64,000 bases of DNA from Stenotrophomonas sp. 610A2 (GTDB taxonomy: Bacteria > Pseudomonadota > Gammaproteobacteria > Xanthomonadales > Xanthomonadaceae): positions 1,054,001-1,118,000 of the forward strand of contig NZ_CP130832.1 of the NCBI RefSeq assembly GCF_030549615.1. Direction: 5' to 3'. The notes beneath the pieces are model-generated. The model worked only from the letters and a program-made list of their open reading frames with translations. It was not told the DNA's origin and made no database searches. Positions 61,340 through 64,000 of the stretch are shown in pieces. Numbering within the stretch: position 1 is the first letter of the stretch; each line of letters begins with the position of its first letter. A program made the translations under genes and the position numbers.

Positions 61340-62182
61340 GTGTCCACGTTGAAGGTTGCCGAGCTGTTGCGGGAGGCCGCTGCACGCCTGCCGGGTGAAG
61401 ATGCCCGCCATGAGGCCGAGCAGTTGCTGATCCATGTGCTGGGCGTGGAGCGGGCCTGGTTGTTCTCGCATGCCACCGACGAGGTGGATGCTGAAGCGGT
61501 GGAACGCTTCGAGGTGCTGCTGGCGCGTCGTGCCGAGGGGCATCCGCTGGCCTATCTGACCGGCCGTCGCGGCTTCTGGACCCTGGACCTGCAGGTCAAC
61601 ACGGCTACCCTCATTCCGCGTCCCGAAACCGAGCTGCTGGTCGAACAGGCGCTGGCACGGCTGCCGGCCGATGACATGGTGCGGGTGGCCGACATGGGCA
61701 CCGGCAGTGGCGCGATTGCCTTGTCGATCGCCAGCGAGCGGCCATTGGCCACGGTGATGGCGACCGATGTGCTCGGCCCGACCTTGGCGGTAGCGGTGAA
61801 GAACGCGCAGGCACATGGGCTCGAGAACGTGTGGTTCCGGCGCGGGCATTGGTATACCGCGCTGGGTGCGGATCGCTTCGACATGATTGTCAGCAACCCG
61901 CCGTACATCGCTGCGGGTGATCCGCATCTGGTTGAAGGTGACCTGCGTTTCGAGCCGCCGCCGGCCTTGGCCTCGGGTGCTGATGGCCTGGATGCGATCC
62001 GCGAGATCGTTGCTGGCGCGCACGAGCATCTGGTGCCCGGTGGTTGGCTGTTGATGGAGCACGGCTGGGATCAGGGTGATGCGATCCGCGCACTGCTGGA
62101 GCAGGCGGGATTTGTGGAAGTACAGACAGTGCAGGATCTGGAGCAGCGCGATCGGGTGACCTTGGGCCGTTGGCCTGGTTGA
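61340..62182 (+). CDS. prmC: Peptide chain release factor N5-glutamine methyltransferase PrmC
   Basis: 280 residues with a GTG start at 61340 and GAGG 7 bp ahead. Methylates the GGQ glutamine of release factors. N-terminal helical domain, then [12 protein letters not shown] (92-103), SAM motif [14 protein letters not shown] (116-129) and the catalytic NPPY (186-189) in [15 protein letters not shown]. Single gene here, unlike prfA-prmC in E. coli. Confidence 0.95.
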   Translation: MSTLKVAELLREAAARLPGEDARHEAEQLLIHVLGVERAWLFSHATDEVDAEAVERFEVLLARRAEGHPLAYLTGRRGFWTLDLQVNTATLIPRPETELLVEQALARLPADDMVRVADMGTGSGAIALSIASERPLATVMATDVLGPTLAVAVKNAQAHGLENVWFRRGHWYTALGADRFDMIVSNPPYIAAGDPHLVEGDLRFEPPPALASGADGLDAIREIVAGAHEHLVPGGWLLMEHGWDQGDAIRALLEQAGFVEVQTVQDLEQRDRVTLGRWPG

Positions 62183-62228
62183 GGTAGTTGCTGTTGATGT
62201 TGCGGTGGACCCTTGCGGTTGTTTCAGC

Positions 62229-62258
62229 CCGTCATTCCCGCGCAGGCGGGAATGACGG
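62229..62258. repeat. CGTCATTCCCGC hairpin repeat
   Basis: CCGTCATTCCCGC, loop GCAG, GCGGGAATGACGG: a perfect 13-bp stem. This ATTCCCGC-type palindrome is common between genes in many proteobacteria. Only one copy is seen in this window. Confidence 0.85.
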
Positions 62259-62358
62259 CATTGAAGCCAATGCCAAACCCTTCGACTCGCCGTGTCCTAC
62301 AAACAAGACCCAAACACCGCTGCGCTAGACTAGCCGTCCTGTTCCCCGCGAGGCTGTC

Positions 62359-63303
62359 ATGCGCACGCTCTACCCCGCCATCGAGCCCTACGATACCGGC
62401 ACGCTCAAGGTCGACGACCGCCATACGCTGTACTTCGAACAATGCGGCAATCCCAACGGCAAGCCGGTGGTGATGTTGCATGGCGGCCCCGGTGGCGGCT
62501 GCAGCGACAAGATGCGTCAGTTCCACGACCCGTCCAAGTACCGCATCATCCTGTTCGATCAGCGTGGTTCGGGCCGTTCCACCCCGCATGCGGATCTGGT
62601 CGACAACACCACCTGGGATCTGGTTGCCGACATCGAGAAGCTGCGCGAGAAGCTCGTCGTCGACAGCTGGCAGGTATTCGGTGGCAGCTGGGGTTCGACG
62701 CTGGCGTTGGCCTATGCCGAAACCCACCCGCAGCGCGTGACCGAGCTGGTACTGCGCGGCATCTTCATGCTGCGCCGCTGGGAGCTGGAATGGTTCTACC
62801 AGGAAGGCGCCAACCGCCTGTTCCCGGATGCCTGGGAGCACTACCTCAAGCCGATCCCGGCCGTCGAACGCCATGACCTGATCTCGGCCTTCCATCGCCG
62901 CCTGACCAGCGACGACGAGGCCACGCGCCTGGCCGCCGCCAAGGCCTGGAGCGTGTGGGAAGGTGCCACCAGCTTCCTGCATGTGGACGATGATTTCGTC
63001 AACAGCCACGAAGACCCGCAGTTCGCACTGGCCTTCGCCCGCATCGAGAACCACTACTTCGTCAACGGCGGTTTCTTCGAAGTCGAAGACCAGCTGCTGC
63101 GCGACGCGCACAAGATTGCCCACATCCCTGGCGTGATCGTGCACGGCCGTTACGACGTGGTCTGCCCGCTGGCCAATGCCTGGGAACTGCACAAGGCCTG
63201 GCCGAAGGCGCAGTTGCATATCAGCCCGGCATCCGGCCATTCGGCATTCGAAGCCGAGAACGTCGACGCACTGGTGCGCGCCACCGACAGCTTCGCCGGC
63301 TGA
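62359..63303 (+). CDS. pip: Proline iminopeptidase
   Basis: 314 residues. Alpha/beta-hydrolase that removes N-terminal proline. VVMLHGGPGGGCSD (37-50) gives the oxyanion region, the nucleophile Ser110 lies in GGSWGS (108-113), the Asp in HGRYDVVCP and the His in ASGHSAFEAEN near the C-terminus. Cytoplasmic, no signal peptide. A SMAG palindrome begins 10 bp after the stop. Confidence 0.95.
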   Translation: MRTLYPAIEPYDTGTLKVDDRHTLYFEQCGNPNGKPVVMLHGGPGGGCSDKMRQFHDPSKYRIILFDQRGSGRSTPHADLVDNTTWDLVADIEKLREKLVVDSWQVFGGSWGSTLALAYAETHPQRVTELVLRGIFMLRRWELEWFYQEGANRLFPDAWEHYLKPIPAVERHDLISAFHRRLTSDDEATRLAAAKAWSVWEGATSFLHVDDDFVNSHEDPQFALAFARIENHYFVNGGFFEVEDQLLRDAHKIAHIPGVIVHGRYDVVCPLANAWELHKAWPKAQLHISPASGHSAFEAENVDALVRATDSFAG

Positions 63304-63313
63304 TAAGCGAGCT

Positions 63314-63650
63314 GTAGTGCCGAGCCATGCTCGGCATGAGCGTTACCGATAAACCGGTTTGTAGGAGCGGCATCAGCCGCGAAGCTCGTAGATGACCCGA
63401 TGGCAGAAATGCCCAACGGATCACTACCGTCAGCTTCGCGGCTGACGCCGCTCCTACAGTTTTGGGTTGCTGGTAAGGCCCTTGCCGAGCATGGCTCGGC
63501 ATTACCGCTTCGCTCCCTCCCTTTCGCGTAGCGAAGGGGAGGGCTGGGGGGGGGTGCTTTGGCTGGTGCTCTCAGAGCTTCGCGGCTGATGCTGTTCCTG
63601 GATTTGTCGGGTTGCCGGTAAAGCCCCTGCCGAGCATGGCTCGGCACTAC
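63314..63650. repeat. SMAG cluster (three copies), a 99-nt repeat and a CCCCTCCCC-type hairpin
   Basis: SMAG units at 63314-63336 (+), 63483-63505 (-) and 63628-63650 (-). 99-nt element with arms 63360-63386 and 63432-63458 (26 of 27 complementary). 63513-63560 is a CTCCCTCCCTTTCGC / GCGAAGGGGAGGG stem. A diverged right arm of the 99-nt family is near 63575-63597. This explains nearly all of the 486-bp gap after pip. Confidence 0.9.
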
Positions 63651-63715
63651 AAATGAGGTCTGGCTAAAAATTCACCAGTGGTTGCCAGGGCTTGGTACAC
63701 AAGCGCTGCAGGCTC

Positions 63716-63761
63716 TTATCCACAGCTTGTGTATATGCCGGGACACAGCCTGTGTGGACAA
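63716..63761. promoter_or_regulatory. Pair of DnaA box-like sites
   Basis: TTATCCACA at 63716-63724 is a perfect DnaA box. TGTGGACAA at 63753-63761 is the reverse complement of TTGTCCACA, one base off the consensus, in opposite orientation. They lie in the short gap before the end of the LysR gene. Chance occurrence is possible. Confidence 0.4.
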
Positions 63762-63789
63762 CGCGAGACCAAACCGGCGCGATCGGGCT

Positions 63790-64000
63790 TCACCATTCGC
63801 CTGCCAACAGGGCCTCTGCCAGAACCTTCAACTTGGGCGATACCTGCCGCGATGGCGGATAGACCAGCGACAGTGCACGGGTTCGTCCTTCATGGGCCTG
63901 CAACACGCGCTGCAAGCGCCCATCGGCCAGGGCGTCGGCGACGGCGAAGTCCATCACCTGGACGATGCCCACTCCGGCCAAAGCTGCTTCCACCAACGGG
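63790..64000 (-). CDS. LysR-family transcriptional regulator, C-terminal end
   Basis: About 70 residues, open to the right edge, so the gene starts outside the window. The pattern LVEAALAGVGIVQVMDFAVADALADGRLQRVL, then RALSLVYPPSRQVSPKLKVLAEAL (in parts), is the end of a LysR substrate-binding domain (AALAGxGI, ADALADGRL, YPxxR..SPK). No effector can be named. Confidence 0.8.
   Translation of the reverse strand, partial: PLVEAALAGVGIVQVMDFAVADALADGRLQRVLQAHEGRTRALSLVYPPSRQVSPKLKVLAEALLAGEW

Noticed and set aside
1..64000. Anti-phage defence island, prophage or insertion sequence
   Set aside because: I found no transposase, integrase, restriction, toxin-antitoxin or phage structural pattern. 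The gene set is core metabolism, transport and regulation.

Overview
The window is high-GC chromosomal DNA from a gammaproteobacterium of the Xanthomonadaceae, most likely Stenotrophomonas. Three things point there: fifteen copies of a short GTAG-ended palindrome that matches the SMAG/REP family known from S. maltophilia, conserved gene orders such as ahpC-ahpF-oxyR and lptD-surA-pdxA-rsmA-apaG-apaH, and a TonB-receptor-rich complement. No tRNA, rRNA, prophage, insertion sequence or CRISPR array was found. Almost all of the sequence is ordinary core chromosome, packed with genes on both strands. The intergenic spaces are colonised by at least four families of palindromic repeats.

Layout. 1-3.7 kb: an efflux cassette of a TolC-like protein (truncated by the window edge), an HlyD-type adaptor and two ABC-2 permeases. 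3.7-11.5 kb: a YdjM-like membrane protein, a methyltransferase, a nitroreductase, dusB, a ribokinase plus CNT nucleoside transporter pair, and an aldo/keto reductase. 11.9-15.5 kb: a heme-uptake locus with a Fur-box-like site, hemP, a TonB-dependent heme receptor and a secreted DUF6607 protein. 16.3-19.8 kb: a ColRS/VgrRS-like two-component system, dgkA and a TerC protein. 20-22.1 kb: LemA and two TPM-domain proteins. 22.2-24.7 kb: lgt, thyA, a small two-helix membrane protein and folA. 24.9-32.7 kb (minus strand): the outer-membrane biogenesis and housekeeping operon lptD-surA-pdxA-rsmA-apaG-apaH, extended by a DUF1287 lipoprotein.

32.7-41.7 kb: a deacetylase-family protein, a cobalamin adenosyltransferase with a DUF6580 membrane protein, two ubiquinone hydroxylases, an EF-hand protein, an unrecognised protein, an SMP-30-like secreted protein, rlmM and a deaminase. 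42-51.1 kb: a probable tricarboxylate (citrate) uptake locus. On the minus strand are a TonB receptor, a phbB-like reductase, a CitMHS transporter and an OprP-type porin. Divergently, on the plus strand, are a TctD/TctE-like two-component system and a periplasmic binding protein that probably acts as a co-sensor. 51-64 kb: glnS, a GST, DUF2007, msrA, a flavodoxin-like protein, tal, rnk, the peroxide module ahpC-ahpF-oxyR, prmC, proline iminopeptidase and the end of a LysR gene.

I see no clear new multi-gene defence or mobile system. The most unusual material is in the small pieces. There are 99-nt paired-arm repeats of constant length and SMAG elements in clusters of exactly three. One SMAG copy supplies the dusB stop codon and another supplies the only usable start of the SMP-30-like gene. 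Downstream of folA is a perfect 45-bp inverted repeat. A small membrane protein is embedded between thyA and folA by a 4-bp overlap. A DUF6580 protein is paired with a B12 enzyme, and a binding protein is coupled to the TctDE-like system.
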